DNA from: Callorhinus ursinus
Taxonomy: Eukaryota; Chordata; Mammalia; Carnivora; Otariidae
Length of the DNA: 64,000 nucleotides
NCBI RefSeq assembly: GCF_003265705.1
Contig: NW_020312817.1
Coordinates: 25,268,109 to 25,332,108 of the forward strand
Direction of reading: 5' to 3'
The first letter of the stretch is position 1; each line of letters starts with the position of its first letter. The position numbers and the translations under genes are program-made. The notes beneath the pieces were generated by a model. The model saw only the letters and a list, made by a program, of their open reading frames with translations, did not search any database and was not told the DNA's origin. Positions 1 through 11,963 of this stretch are shown in pieces.

Positions 1-125
1 TGTGTATGCTTTTTCTGATTTTTGAGGTGGTAGTTATTCTTATAATTTCTCTTTTCCTTTCCCATCCATTCACGGCTGCCAGGGTAAAATGGTTGGAGTT
101 ATTCGTGTCTTGGTAATCTCCCAGC

Positions 126-665
126 TAATGAACATTTTTTATTTTGAGAGAGAATCCACACACCATACAGTTTACCCATTTCAAGAGTAGTGTACAAGCA
201 GTGGTTTTAGACTGTTCAGTTGTGCAGCCATCACCACTAAGTTCAGAACATTCTTTTACCGCCCCCCAAACAAACTTCATACTCATTAGCAGTCACTCCC
301 ATGACACCTGCCTTCAGCCCTAGGGAACCACTGATCTACTTTATCTCTAGATTTGCCTCTTCTGGACATTTCATATAAATGAAATCATATAATATGTGAA
401 CTTTTGTGACTGGCTTCTTTCACTGAGCATTAATATTTTCAAGGTTGTCTGTGATGTAGCATGTATCAAGTACTTCATTTCTTTTCTTGTTGATGGCTAA
501 TAATCCCTTTATCATATGAACACATTTGGGTTGTTTCCACTTTTTGACTTATGAATGGCACTGCTATGGACATTCATGCATATGTTTTTATGTGGATGTG
601 TATTTTCATTGCACTTAGGTATATATATCTAGGAGTGGAGTTGCTGGGTTATGTGGTACTCTAAC
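126..665 (-). mobile_element. Old L1M-type LINE 3' region, antisense
   Basis: The stretch matches the reverse complement of an ancient L1 3' end. It includes segments around ATTTCATATAAATGAAATCA, a run about a tip moving through TTCAAGGTTGTCTGTGATGT, and the typical GGTTGTTTCCACTTTTTGACT and GAGTGGAGTTGCTGGGTTAT phrases. It is diverged, with indels, and has no open frame. Confidence 0.75.
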
Positions 666-1198
666 ATTCTGAGGACTATAATAAGTAATTTGAACAGAAG
701 GTACTCTCTTGAATATCAGGTAGGAGGTATAAGAGAGTTGTACTAACCAGTCTTTTGAAATGGTTTCATATAGTAGTGTTCCACTTAGTGTGGGTGTATG
801 TGGTTTTAACTTTTACATCATATAAGGAAACCTTATATAACAACAGGAAATTGTTGAAATATAGTGAGTGTGCTTGCCATTTATGCAGAAAAAGAATTAG
901 TGGCATCTTCATTAAAAAAAAATGCTTGCTGTTAATTAATTTTGTTTGAAATAATTTGGAAGAAACAAAACCCAACAGAAATCCTGAGATCTTGGAAGAA
1001 CTTTCTCATGACTAACCCAATCTCTGCACAGTGTGCACCACGAAGAGTATTGTTAAGAGGTAGCCTCTTTGCCTTTCTTTTTGTCCTAGCCTGACTGACT
1101 GCTATCCTTCCTCTAAGCCCAGACCTCGTTTGCATCTTAATTCCTTCTTCATGTTTTAGTTGGTTGCCTTAGCCATCTATGATTCTCTTCTAATGCAA

Positions 1199-1370
1199 AG
1201 AACACTGAGCTGGTAACTGGAGATGGAAGGTCGTGGCCTAGCTCCAACACCACTGGCTGTGCCGGTGTGAGTGCAAGTCAGGTCCCTCAACCTTTCTGCT
1301 CCCCACTTTCTTCATCAGTATAATGAGAGAATCCTCTGTGAGATTGAAAGATATCTTTAAAGCTTAGTGA
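1199..1370 (+). repeat. MIR SINE relic
   Basis: The order of blocks fits a forward MIR: a tRNA-like start near GAACACTGAGCTGG, CACTGGCTGTG, GTGCAAGTCAGGTCCCTCAACC and CTTCATCAGTATAATGAGAGA. It is strongly diverged, as expected for this mammal-wide family. Confidence 0.7.
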
Positions 1371-2397
1371 TCTTAAGTCTAGCTCTAGACTTCTAAGATT
1401 TTACAAACTGGTTGTCAAATTTACTGATTTTTCATGAATTTGGCATTTAATATATACTTCCTTGTATCGCCTCCTTCCCTCCTTTTCAAATCTGTTCTCT
1501 CTCAACCTAGATGATATGGCCGAGGCGGGTAAAGACTCTGTGGTTAGTGTTTAATAAATAGTGCATATATTATTATATGAGTTTTTATTGACTGTGGAAT
1601 GACTCTAATTGGTACTTATTCTCTGTTTAAATGATCAGAAGTAAATGGTCAAAATAACTTGGTAAATTTAGACAGCTATTTTAACTTTTTCCCTTTTCTG
1701 TCTTTTTAAGAGTATGCTTTTGATTGAAGTAACCATGGTGGAAAGTCAGAAATGAACATTCTGTTTTTAGGAACTTTTAAAATAGCTGCTTTCTGCTAGA
1801 ACTTTATCCTTATGAGACTTTTATGCACATATATTCATGGGCTCATATTTTGTGTATATGAAGAGTTTCAGGAAACTTCTTGCTTGCTTTCTGACAGTCT
1901 GTGTACTTCCATCGCTTAGTTCTTTGCACATTTTACTGGTTAGCTCTGTGTCTTGTGAAGAGAAAGACAAAACAGCTTAAACTTCAAGTTAACAGAGATA
2001 AATGCTATAAAATAAATTGAATGGTGGTTTTGAGTGACCTTTGGAGGGGGTGCCTATGTCGTTTTAGTTTACCTGGGGTACTTTATCATTCCTATCTCAA
2101 TGTATGTTTTTAATTGTGGCTTTTAATTTGTGAAAATTTGAGCTTGAAGTATGACAAGCAGTAATGCTAAGAGGTATTTCTACCTCAACATTTAATCAGT
2201 TTTACTTTGATTACAGGATCATGCAGCAACACGCATTACTGACATTACTGACAAGCTGACTTAACTTTGGCTACAGTGACGTTGACGTTGCTGCTTTTTT
2301 CCTTCCTCCTCTTCTGTCTCCCTTTCCCCCTTCTTCCCTTTTTGTATATAAGTATCAAATGGAAATGTCTCTCTTTAAAACATTACAGAAAGGTCTG

Positions 2398-2581
2398 AGT
2401 TGCTCAGTTGGTTAAGCATCTGCCTTCTGCTCAGGTCATGATCCCAGGGTCCTGAGATCAAGCCCCGCATCAGGCTCCCTGCTCTGTGGGGGGACTGCTT
2501 CTCCTTCTCCCCAACTTGTGCTCTCTAGCTCTCTCTCTCTGTGCTTCTTCAATCAATAAATAAAATCTTAAAGAAAAAAAA
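2398..2581 (+). mobile_element. Can-SINE (SINEC), forward
   Basis: A tRNA-derived head (GTTGGTTAAGCATCTGCC), the CAGGTCATGATCCCAGGGTC block, a CT-rich stretch and an AATAAATAAAATCTTAAAG tail are present. It is flanked by a perfect 16-bp target-site duplication, ATTACAGAAAGGTCTG, at 2382-2397 and 2582-2597. The first bases of the usual GGGGCGCC head are missing. Confidence 0.93.
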
Positions 2582-2699
2582 ATTACAGAAAGGTCTGTTT
2601 CTCTTTGACTACCATCCTTAGTCACAGCCTCTTCATCTTCATGGAGATGGTGATGGAAACGTTGTGTGTCCTTATAGATAGACTTAAGTGTATTTACAT

Positions 2700-3500
2700 T
2701 TATTTATATAAACCATATAACCTAGGGGTTTTTGTTCTAGGGGTGTGGTACCTTTCAGAAATGGTATCACACTCTTTTTCATTAGCAGTACATCTTGGAG
2801 AACTGTTCATTTTAAGAAAATACAGCTTGACCTCATTCTTTCTACCTGCTGCATAATGTTTCATAATGTTGGCTGCACCACGGTTTAGCCCCTCCCCCAT
2901 AGTGGACATTTATGTTTCTGATATTTTGGTTACAGACAATGCTGTGGTGAAGCATCTTTGTACATGCAGTTGAGTATTTCTCTGGGGTAAATACTGAGAA
3001 GGAATTCATGATGGCAGGCGTATTCAAAATTATTATAGCTTGTATGTATTATTATAACTCACCTATCATTTTGCCCTCTAAAACTTATACTTCTTCCAGC
3101 TGTGAGAGCAAAGACACCAACAAATGATTTTTAGAATATCAGAGGCAAAACTTAGACATTTTTGCCAATCTGGTGAGAAAAAATGGTGTTTTGTTTATTT
3201 TAATTTACATTTTCCTGAGAATAGATTGAGCATTTCTTTTTTTTTTAAATTTATTTATTTTAGAGAGCACTTGTGCACATGCACAAGCTGGGGGAGGGGC
3301 AGAGAAGGAGGGGAAGAGAGAGAGAATCTCAAGCAGACTCCCTGCTAAGCATGGAGCCCCACGTGGGGTTCGATCCCACGACCCAGAGATCACAATCCCA
3401 GCTGAAACCAAGAGTCGGACGCTCAACTGACTGAGCCACCCAGGGGCCCTGAGCATTTCTTTATGTGTATCGACCGACCATTTGTATTTTCTTCCTGAGC
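2700..3500 (-). mobile_element. Old L1M-type LINE 3' region, antisense, split by a SINE
   Basis: Around GCTGCATAATGTTTCATAATG, GTGGACATTTATGTTTCTGA, GAGTATTTCTCTGGGGTAAA, CATTTTGCCCTCTAAAACTT and TTTTTGCCAATCTGGTGAGA, the sequence follows the reverse complement of a common L1M 3' end. It continues after the SINE at 3240-3449 with ACCATTTGTATTTTCTTCC. It is diverged and non-coding. Confidence 0.75.
3240..3449 (-). mobile_element. Can-SINE, reverse
   Basis: A T-rich start (reverse of the A tail), the AGCAGACTCCCTGCT block and the terminal CTGAGCCACCCAGGGGCCC (reverse head) identify a minus-strand Can-SINE. A 13-bp duplication TGAGCATTTCTTT at 3227-3239 and 3450-3462 brackets it. It is inserted in an older L1M relic. 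Confidence 0.93.
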
Positions 3501-3589
3501 ACTGCATACATATAAATGATTACTTACAAGGTATCTAGTTTAAATTACTGCATATATAACAGTTTTTGGCAAATATTTCTTGGTAAATA

Positions 3590-3890
3590 TTATTAAAATA
3601 TACATATAGAAAAGTACATAAATCACAAATGTATAGCTCACTAAATTTTTGTAAAGTGAATACATCACATATAACCAGCACCCAAATCAAGAAACAGAGT
3701 ATTACTAAAACTCTTGAAGCCCCCTCATGTCCCTTCCAGTCATTACTCTTGGCTCTACATCTCCCGGATAACCATTAATGTTACTTCTAATCTTATAAAT
3801 TATTTTTTCTGTTTTTGAACCTTAGACGTAGAGAATCATACAGTATATACTCTTTGCTTCTTTCTAGGTATTAACTTTTAAATACATTTT
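3590..3890 (-). mobile_element. Old L1M-like fragment
   Basis: Segments such as AAAATATACATATAGAAAAG, AACCAGCACCCAAATCAAGA and CCCTTCCAGTCATTACTCTT resemble the antisense 3' UTR region of ancient L1 families. It is diverged; family and limits are uncertain. Confidence 0.5.
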
Positions 3891-5989
3891 AAGTAAAAGA
3901 ATTGCATCAGGATTTAGAAAACTGTTTATTTACACAGATAATTTCTTCTCACTAAACTTTAATAAGAGAAAATTGTGCCATTTTAACTAGATGTCCTTGT
4001 ACAGTGCTAAGAACTCTCAGTGGACCCTCTCCCCACCAAAGGGAGTTAGCAGACTTGTTTATTGAAATCAGTTGATTGTTGAAAGTTTTTCTTGCTTCAT
4101 TTTGGGTAGATCTAACTGAGGTTTGACCCCATTCTGCTCTTGAACTGTCTGTTGTGTTAATTAGAATTGGTAAACTGTGGTTTTATTTCATCTAACTAAA
4201 TGATCTTAACTAGAATGCTTCCTTACCTTGTACCTTCTTCTAGTATCTGGGGGAGTATTATTGTCTTGAGCTGCTTTAGGAAGAATGAAGCTGTAGTTGT
4301 CTCTTTCCTGTTACTGTCTGTATCCTTTTCCGAAACAGGTAAAGGTGCCAGAGCAAACTTTATACGTTATCCTTTCAGCTTCCTCTGCCTGCCTCATGAA
4401 TGCTTAGGTGATACGGAAAGGTGTTTTACATTCTGTCTCTTCAGCTTATTTTTGTTAATTTGTGTCTTTTGGTAATTTGCTTATTAAAGTAGTATACCTT
4501 TTTGTCTTCAGAGTATCTTGAACATAAATTCTTAAATTTTCTAGTGATTTCTTGACACTATAGTAGACACTATTTTTTTTAAGTAAAATCAGTAAAGGTG
4601 AATAAGGTTACCAATGGTGATAGTCTTTTAAATTTATTTTTAATTAGTAGTCTACTTCCTAAAAGAATTTAAAGTGATTTACAATAAAAGACATACATGA
4701 TAATACCAGTAAGAATAAAAAGATTATAAGAGGAGAAAGAGATAATAACACAAATCTTTGCTTCTAGAATTGAATGTTAAATTTAGCCACGAGCCTCTGT
4801 CTTTTGAGACTGGAAAAGAGAACAAATACGGTTCTCATTGGGGAACTAAGCAGCAAACCATTTCATCAGGCAGGACAGATGTATGTATGTTACTAAATTC
4901 TGAAAAATGCAGAAATGTTCACTAGAATCAGGTCATGCAAATTAACAAGCATCCAGGGATTTAAAAATTTTGTTGGATTTAAAAGAAATTAATCAGCTCA
5001 TACATATTTCACTTATGTTTATGAAAGAACTAAATCAGTGTGATTGTATCTGGGTGTGAAGTATTTATTCATCTAGCTTGCAAGAGTAGTGCATAAAGAA
5101 CATTATTCTAAATGTCATTGTTGGTGAACATATAAGTAGCCACCATGCTTAAGAAATAGAATATTGTCAGTATTAGAAGTCTCCCCTGCTCTCCCCATGA
5201 CAACTATTATCCTTTTGTGTTAGTCATTATTTTTCTTTAAACTTTTGTCATCTGTGTATATATTCCTCAATATATATGTACATATGTGTGTATATATATG
5301 TATATATACATAACTTGAGAGCCCCCTGGTGAAAACTTGAGAAGTAAGCGTAATCTATCACTAGATGAAGGCTCCTAGAGGTGCAGAATCTCTGGGTCTT
5401 GCCTGAGCATCCCAGAGCATTGACCAGATCCATTTCTGGGTAAGGTTGTGGGCAAATTCATGCATAGTGAGTCCTGAAAAAGTCACAGTCCACGGCTCAC
5501 CACAGTCATGGCTTCCGGCTGGACTTGGCAAATACTGGCTCTCTGGTAGGAATATATTTTCTGCTCCTAAGTTCTCCATGCCTTCCCTCTGTCTCTTAGG
5601 AGTAGGTCAAAGCAGAGTACTTAAAATAGATAAAATGAGTGTCATCAGCTGGCCTGCAGGAATTTTATCAGAATGTGTTCAAGAAGCCAAGTGTAGATTA
5701 GAATCTGTGCCAAGGTTCATATGGTCATTCTGTCCTTGGCTCAAAAAGATAATTTGTTTAGGAGCAAGGAATTTGGTGATACAGCTTCCAAAGGGTCTTT
5801 CTTTTGAGTCACCCATCCCTAATTTGGACTGGACACCTTCTCTGTCTTGTGCATGATTATCATCCTAGGATCTTCCTTCATGATCATCTTGGAGATTCCC
5901 TTGACCTCTCACCTAGGTGGGATCTCTTTTTTCCCATATTTCATCTCCATTAGTCTTTATTTACTCTTTTGTTTTAGGAAGCCCATCTT

Positions 5990-6740
5990 CAAATAGTTTC
6001 TTGAAAAAAGATTGTATGGGAGGTTATTTTGAGGTTCTGCATGTATGATGATGATGTTCTACTATCCTTACATTTGATTGATTGATGACCAGATGGAATA
6101 ATTTTCTTGAGAATTTTGTAGGCATTGTTCTGTTTTCATCCTGCTTCTGGTATTGCTGTTGAGATCTATTTCTACTGAGAAGTCCAAAGCCAATCTAATT
6201 TTTGATCTTTTGTGACCTGTTTATGTCCTCTCTAGAAGTTTTGTTAAAATGTCATTTTGTCTCCTCTGTCCTGAAAGTGACAGTGCTGTGCCTTGGTGAG
6301 CATCTGTTTTCATCCATTATCCTAGCTTTCAGCAGGCCCCGTTAATGTGGAATTTGGAGAAATTTTTTGAATTATTTTATTGCTGATTTCTTCAGTTCCT
6401 TGCTTCTCTCTGTTTAGCACTCGTATGGTTTGCATATGGGACCTCCTGTCTTGATCCTGTAATACTCTCTCTACTTCCCACCTCTTTATCTTCTTGACTT
6501 TTGGGGGGATTGCCTCAGCTTTATTTTCCAACTCTTGAGTTGTTTAATTTTTGCTGAACATTGCTATGTTGCGAACTTCCAATAGCTCGTTTATTCCCTG
6601 AATGTTTCCTTTGTTTTATTTAACAAAGAATATGTTTTTGTTTACTAGATGCAGTATTTGTCTTTCTGAAATGTTAAAGATAGTTTTCTTCTTCTTGAAT
6701 AGTTTCCCTCAAGTATACTTTTTTCTTAGTCTTTAATGTC
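5990..6740. repeat. Probable ancient interspersed repeat
   Basis: The composition and phrasing (for example CTTTCTGAAATGTTAAAGATA, and TTCAGTTCCTTGCTTCTCTC) suggest an old LINE or DNA-transposon relic. I cannot assign the family by eye, and no coding potential is visible. Confidence 0.3.
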
Positions 6741-6990
6741 ATGTTAAAGGCTTTTCTCAGATGGCTCATTATCTGCTCACAATAAAAAATAGGGGACTTA
6801 AAAAGCCAATTTAGGAGCTTGTATGTAGGTGAGGCTTCCATGAACTTTGGGCCTCACTGTAGGGTGATTTAGGTGGACCATTTATTAAGGAGCCCTCAGT
6901 GCTTCTATATTTGATCTTTCTTCACAGTCTGGTGAGATCCCCAGATCCACAAGATCTACTGATGCTCCAGTAGTCTGCCTAGAACCATGC

Positions 6991-7103
6991 TGTTCTGTCC
7001 AGTAGCCACTCACCACGTCGAATGAATGGTTCCTCGGTTGAATTAGGCACATTTCAAGTGCACGATAGCCACATACGGCCTGGCTGTCATACTGGACAGC
7101 ACA
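6991..7103. mobile_element. Short hAT-like MITE relic with terminal inverted repeats
   Basis: The ends read TGTTCTGTCCAGTA (6991-7004) and TACTGGACAGCACA (7090-7103), a 14-bp inverted repeat with one mismatch. The inner part contains the TTTCAAGTGCACGATAGCCA phrase, typical of a mammal-wide non-autonomous hAT family that ends in this inverted repeat. The element is internally deleted (113 bp). No clear 8-bp duplication survives. Confidence 0.65.
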
Positions 7104-7549
7104 GCCACTGAACATACCCATCGCTGCAGGAAGTTTCAGTGGAGGACGCTGGAGTGGGACTGGCAGCGCGTTCCCAGCCACTGGAAAGCCCAGGGAGGAC
7201 AGACTAGGTCTCCGAGTCAGGATTCTCTCCATACCCCTCGCCCAGAAGCCTAGTTTTACTTTCTTCAGAGAAGACAAGGCTTAAACAATATGCTTAATTA
7301 ACTCTGTTACTTTATTGCTCATTATTTACTTTTTGGCCCTTTAAATCTTTCTGGTACCGGTTCCACACCCTCCACTGCATTTTCTGGGAGTGCCCCTGGT
7401 TAGAGGTGCTTTATCTCACCTCTGTCAGTATGAACAGCGTTACGGAACCAAGTCCCTTATTTCTTTAGCTGGAAATACCACGGATGTTATTGCTACCTTA
7501 CTTTTGAGGCTCATGTTTGGATTATATGAGAATGTAAAGTGCCTATTTT

Positions 7550-7738
7550 TTTTTAAAGATTTTATTTATTTATTTGAGAGAGATAGAATGAGAGTTAGCA
7601 CAAGAGGGAAGAGGGTCAGAGGGAGAAGCAGACTCCCCGCCGAGCAGGGAGCCCGATGTGGGACTCGATCCCGGGACTCCAGGATCATGACCCGAGCCGA
7701 AGGCAGTTGCTTAACCAACTGAGCCACCCAGGCGCCCC
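7550..7738 (-). mobile_element. Can-SINE, reverse
   Basis: It runs from a T-rich TTTAAAGATTTTATTTATT start to GAGCCACCCAGGCGCCCC. A perfect 15-bp duplication TAAAGTGCCTATTTT at 7535-7549 and 7739-7753 flanks it. The 110-residue open frame crossing it (7390-7722) is not a gene. Confidence 0.95.
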
Positions 7739-8559
7739 TAAAGTGCCTATTTTAAGACACACTTGACATTATCAAAGTAGAGAGTAAGGTTCTTTTAAAA
7801 TCTCAAATTTACAAATCCACTATGCATCTGACTTGCCCCACCACGTGCTTATGAGGTAAGTAAAACAGAATAAAGGGCCGCTGAGATTAGGATACTGGAC
7901 AGTTTGACCAGATAATTATTATTACCTAAATGACTTGTTTCTTTGACCCCAGCCTTGGAGTAATCAAATTTTGAGTTTCATCAAAATTTTGGAGTATTTA
8001 CATGTTAAGGACCTTTTAGTTGCTCATGAATAATTGAATCTGTAGGTGTTGAATATGTAACTACCACGAGCCTTCTGTAAAGCGCCTGGCAACTATTAGG
8101 TGCTCAAAAGGTAGGCCTTTGAGAATTTTCTCCAACCTCCCCATCTGTAAGCATCCAGGTTAAGTGACGTGGTCGTGATCATCAGCTCTTGTGTTGTGGA
8201 GCTGGGTCGGATGCTCTGGGCTCAGACTGCTCTGATACCAGCATCTGTCAATGCTAGGATTTTTGCCAACAAGTTCCATGTACCTGCCCGTTTTAAAAAG
8301 AAGCTCTTTGCTCTTAAGGTTTTTAAACAAAACCAATCCATTCACTCATTGCATTGATGCTTATATGCACCATTACCACTTATCCCAAAATCTGAGTCAG
8401 AGGCCTTAGGTTTTTTCTTGGTGACATGTCAACGATGGTATTTTTGGCTGGCCTGGGTGTGTGTACTTTGTCCTAGGGCCTGTGCTCTTGTGATTCTTGC
8501 AGCTCCGCACTGTGTACCCTATACCTCAGTAGTATCTGATGAGTTACAGTTCCCTGCTT

Positions 8560-8825
8560 AAGCCATGCTGTTTCAGATTTCTATGACTTTGCCTGTTCTG
8601 TTTTACTACTTGGCATTATCTTTCCCTTCCCCAACCTCACATCGTCCAAGAGTCTAGTGCATTTTTTAATCCCTTTTAGCAGAGTTCATCCTGCCTTACT
8701 TTGATCTATCCTTAACACACACTGCATGCTCCATTATATCCTCTATTGTAGCATACATCACATTGAATTGCAGTTACTTCTTAGTATACCTATTAGACTA
8801 TGGGAGCAATGCTAGTTAACATTTC
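8560..8825 (+). repeat. L2-like LINE relic
   Basis: The sequence resembles an L2 3' region: cytosine-rich text, then TTGCAGTTACTTCTTAGTAT, then TAGACTATGGGAGCAATG in place of the usual 'tagactgtgagctcc'. Divergence is high and the call is by eye. Confidence 0.45.
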
Positions 8826-8934
8826 AATTGTGAGGTGATTAAATATAGGACATTTTATGAAGGAAAAGAGGTTTCCTTCCTGAGCAAGAAACTAAAGGTA
8901 TCTGGTCTATGGATTTGTTTACCCATCTCCCCCT

Positions 8935-9440
8935 GCCCCCTGTTTGGGGGTGCTTCCAGTTTTGGGCAGTATGAATAATGCTGCTGTGAACAGTGGTATA
9001 CAGGTTTTTGTGTTGTCTGAAATTTTCATTTGTCCCAGATATTCAGTAGTAGGATTGTTGGGTTATCCGGTAAGCATACATAATACTTTACTTTGCCTTG
9101 CCACCAGCAGTATGTTTGAGTTCTTACTCTTCTGCATCCTCATTGGTACATGGTATCGCCAGGTTTTTGTTTTGTTTTTTAAAGATGTTATTTATTTGTC
9201 AGAGAGACAGACAGAAAGAGCACAAGCAGGGGGAGCGGCAGGCAGAGAGAGAAGCAGGCTCCCCGCTGAGCAGGGAGCCCAATGTGGGACTCGATCCCAG
9301 GACCCTGGGATCATGACCTGAGCTGAAGGCAGACGCTTAACCGACTGAGCCACCCAGGCGTCCCTCGCCAGGTTTGTTTTGTCTTTTTCAATTTTAGCGA
9401 TTCTAAATAAGTGTGTAGCTGTCATAATTGTTAACCATTT
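8935..9440 (-). mobile_element. Old L1 3' region, antisense, split by a SINE
   Basis: GGCAGTATGAATAATGCTGC and TAGTAGGATTGTTGGGTTAT are the antisense 3'-end phrases of old L1 families. The element is interrupted by the Can-SINE at 9167-9364. Confidence 0.65.
9167..9364 (-). mobile_element. Can-SINE, reverse
   Basis: It runs from a T-rich tail to GACTGAGCCACCCAGGCGTCC. An 11-bp duplication TCGCCAGGTTT lies at 9156-9166 and 9365-9375. Open frames across it on both strands are shadows of the repeat. Confidence 0.94.
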
Positions 9441-9589
9441 TGTCTGTGAAACCCATGAGACTTGGAAGTAGGCAGAATGGAGCTGGATTAAATACAGAGC
9501 CAGGGAAGAGTTCCTGAGGAGGCAGTAGAACGGCTCAGATTTACAAGAGCTTTTTATATCTGTCATACTCACGGTGGTGTCCCCAACTA

Positions 9590-9652
9590 ACTAACACAGG
9601 GCCTTGCGCACACAGGAATCTCTTTGTATGTTTATTGAGTCATTGAACAAAT
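9590..9652 (+). repeat. L2-like 3' tail relic
   Basis: The phrase GGGCCTTGCGCACACAGGAA followed by TTTATTGAGTCATTGAACAA resembles the terminal part of L2 elements. It is short and weak. Confidence 0.35.
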
Positions 9653-11234
9653 GATCAAGAGGTTAAGGAAAAGGCAGGAGCTTGATGGAAAAGTAATTTT
9701 AGATTAGACTTGGCCTGAGTAACCCCAGTAAGTTCATGGGACACATCCTTTTATATCTGAGTCTGTGTTTACAAACACGTGGTTAGAAGCTGATTCAGGT
9801 CTCTGATTCCCAGCCCCTCAGTGGGAGGGAGGTGGCCAAATATTCTGGAAGGAAGTAAAAGGCAGAAAAGACTTGGTGCTACCAGCTGGTTATGGGGACT
9901 TACGAAAGTAAGTCATCGTAACTCTTCTGGTTCTTCGCTTGATCAATGTAAAATGAAAAGATTTTATTAGATGATACCAATATCTAAAAGAAAAAAATAT
10001 ACATAAAGGAGCTTAGTCACATCAAATGAGAAATAGTTTAATAAGCGAGGAAAAAGCATGTCTGAGGCTTTAATGGATATGTGTAGATAGAGTGTGAAGC
10101 CCAGCTCTTCAGGGAATTTAGGGGTAAGTGTGTAGACAGCTAGCAAATGGCTCGTGGGCAGAAACAAACAGAGCCACAGAGGGTCCTTAGAGGGTTTCAG
10201 GTAGAGGAGCAGCGCTGTGGATTGTCTTTTTCTTTTTCCTCTTTTAAAAAAGCTTTCCTGTAAAGACTGGAGATAAGCTGCCTAAGTGCCTTCTTTCAGT
10301 GCAAAGAGGAGAGCTTGGGCCTCGGAAAGCGAGGCTGAGGGTGCGGAGGAACACATACCGTCCTGGGCCCGCCAGGTATTCCGCTTCTGCTCTTCGGTGG
10401 TCTTTCTCTCCGCTCTTACTTCGAAGTTCAGATCACGAGTTTAGCAAAAAACCAGTTCTCAGACACTCATTCTCTGTGCAAGGATTTTGTATACATACTG
10501 TCAAGTACTGGTAGAGATTTAAAAACCTACTCCACACCCAGATAAACTGGAATCTGTGTAAGGGATTTGACCTGTTTTATTGTTTGTCTGACATTTATTA
10601 AAGCACTTTGACATTTGAAATTTTGTTTCCTGTTCTGAATATTTAAAAAGAATCACAGCTCTTGATCACTGGAATACCTTTTGTAATTTAAAAATTTTAA
10701 GGCCATTGTTTTCATAATTTTAATGATTCTAACAGTTTTATTATCCTGAGGCAACCCATATTTTTGCTCTTGTTTAGGTAATAAAATCAAATGTTTGATT
10801 ATTCATTTTAAACTGTGTTTCCAGCAGTTTATTTAAAAATGTCAATATTAAGTGTTTCTGGTTATGAGGACCCCTGAAAGTAATCTTTTGGCAAATAGTT
10901 TAGGAAAGTGAGGAATCTGACTTCTACTTAATCTTTCAGCTCATAAAGAAAAAGCCAGTTTAAGATAAGTTGCCCAAAGGTACAACTTTCAGGTTCTAAT
11001 GTGAAGAATTAACATTTCTAGGTTTTTAAAAAAATTTAGTGCACGCTAAAATTGCCAACACTTTTAGGCATAGTCACTCTTAGGAAGCTGTTCTGTAATT
11101 CTTGGTCCATTAAGTCTACTTTTTATAGTAGGATCCAAAAAGAAAAACCTCTGGAATATTTTAAGGTTTTGTGCTGGGTAACTTCTACAGGTTTATGTTA
11201 ATACTAATAACCAGTTAAAAAAACAAAGCCTTCT

Positions 11235-11466
11235 GGGGCGCCTGGGTGGCTCAGTCGGTTGAGCGACTGCCTTTGGCTCAGGTCATGATCGACTGCCTTT
11301 GGCTCAGGTCATGATCCCAGGGTCCTGGGATCGAGCCCCGCATCAGGCTCTCTGCTCAGCGGGAAGCCTCCTTCTCCCTCTCCCTCTCCCCCTCCCCCTG
11401 CTTGTGTTCCCTCTCTTGCTGTGTCTCTCTCTGCAAATAAATAAATAAAATCTTAAAAAAAAAACA
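11235..11466 (+). mobile_element. Can-SINE, forward, with internal 26-bp duplication
   Basis: A full head GGGGCGCCTGGGTGGCTCAG, CT-rich middle and AATAAATAAAATCTT tail are visible. The block between the two tRNA-promoter regions (11265-11290) is repeated exactly at 11291-11316, so this copy is longer than its neighbours. A 12-bp duplication ACAAAGCCTTCT flanks it at 11223-11234 and 11467-11478. Confidence 0.95.
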
Positions 11467-11541
11467 ACAAAGCCTTCTTAAATGAGACAGCCTTTTTTTT
11501 TTTTTTTAGGTTAGACATTTAGTCTGAGAATATTGATTTCT

Positions 11542-11757
11542 TTTTTTTTTTTTTAAGATTTTATTTATTTATTTGGGAGAGATATTTGAGAGAGAGAGAG
11601 AGAATGAGAGATAGAAAGCACGAGAAGGAAGAGGGTCAGAGGGAGAAGCAGACTCCCTGCTGAGCAGGGAGCCCGATGCGGGACTCGATCCCGGGACTCC
11701 AGGATCATGACCTGAGCCGAAGGCAGTCGCTTAACCAACTGAGCCACCTAGGCGCCC
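11542..11757 (-). mobile_element. Can-SINE, reverse
   Basis: It has a T-tract start, an expanded GA-rich stretch (11580-11605) and ends GAGCCACCTAGGCGCCC. The perfect 16-bp duplication GAGAATATTGATTTCT lies at 11526-11541 and 11758-11773. It ends about 200 bp before the first LCLAT1 coding exon. Confidence 0.96.
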
Positions 11758-11963
11758 GAGAATATTGATTTCTAATGTACTAGAAGTTTGTTAGACCTGT
11801 AGGACATGTAAGAGGGTTACCTTTATGGTATTCAAGCTCTTACATTCTTTGTCCGAGGCTTTTCTGTAGCCCTGTAATGAAAGATTATTTTATGCATTTT
11901 CAATTTGGGCAGATATATGTATAGTAACAAAATATATATATATTTTTTATATCTTTCAGAATC

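Larger units (their letters stand above)
1..11959 (+). other. LCLAT1: Upstream non-coding region (5' intron or flank of LCLAT1)
   Basis: This stretch precedes the first recognised coding exon. It has no CpG-rich promoter and no exon I can recognise. An N-terminally extended LCLAT1 isoform known in human uses an upstream exon, and I could not find its coding sequence here. The region holds the L1M-like, MIR, L2-like, hAT-like and Can-SINE relics listed separately. The remaining gaps (1-125, 666-1198, 1371-2381, 3891-5990, 7104-7534, 7754-8559, 9653-11222) are AT-rich unique sequence in which I see nothing functional, apart from a possible cryptic exon at 10300-10375 noted in the findings. A TA/GT-rich microsatellite lies at 5255-5312. 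Confidence 0.6.

Noticed and set aside
5446..5856. 136-codon + strand open frame in non-repeat DNA
   Set aside because: No recognisable domain, no splice or promoter context, and composition like the surrounding intron; probably chance.
7390..7722. 110-codon frame on the + strand
   Set aside because: Its second half is the reverse strand of a Can-SINE, a frequent source of false open frames.
8944..9572. Overlapping frames on both strands of about 125 codons
   Set aside because: They run across an old L1 fragment and a Can-SINE.
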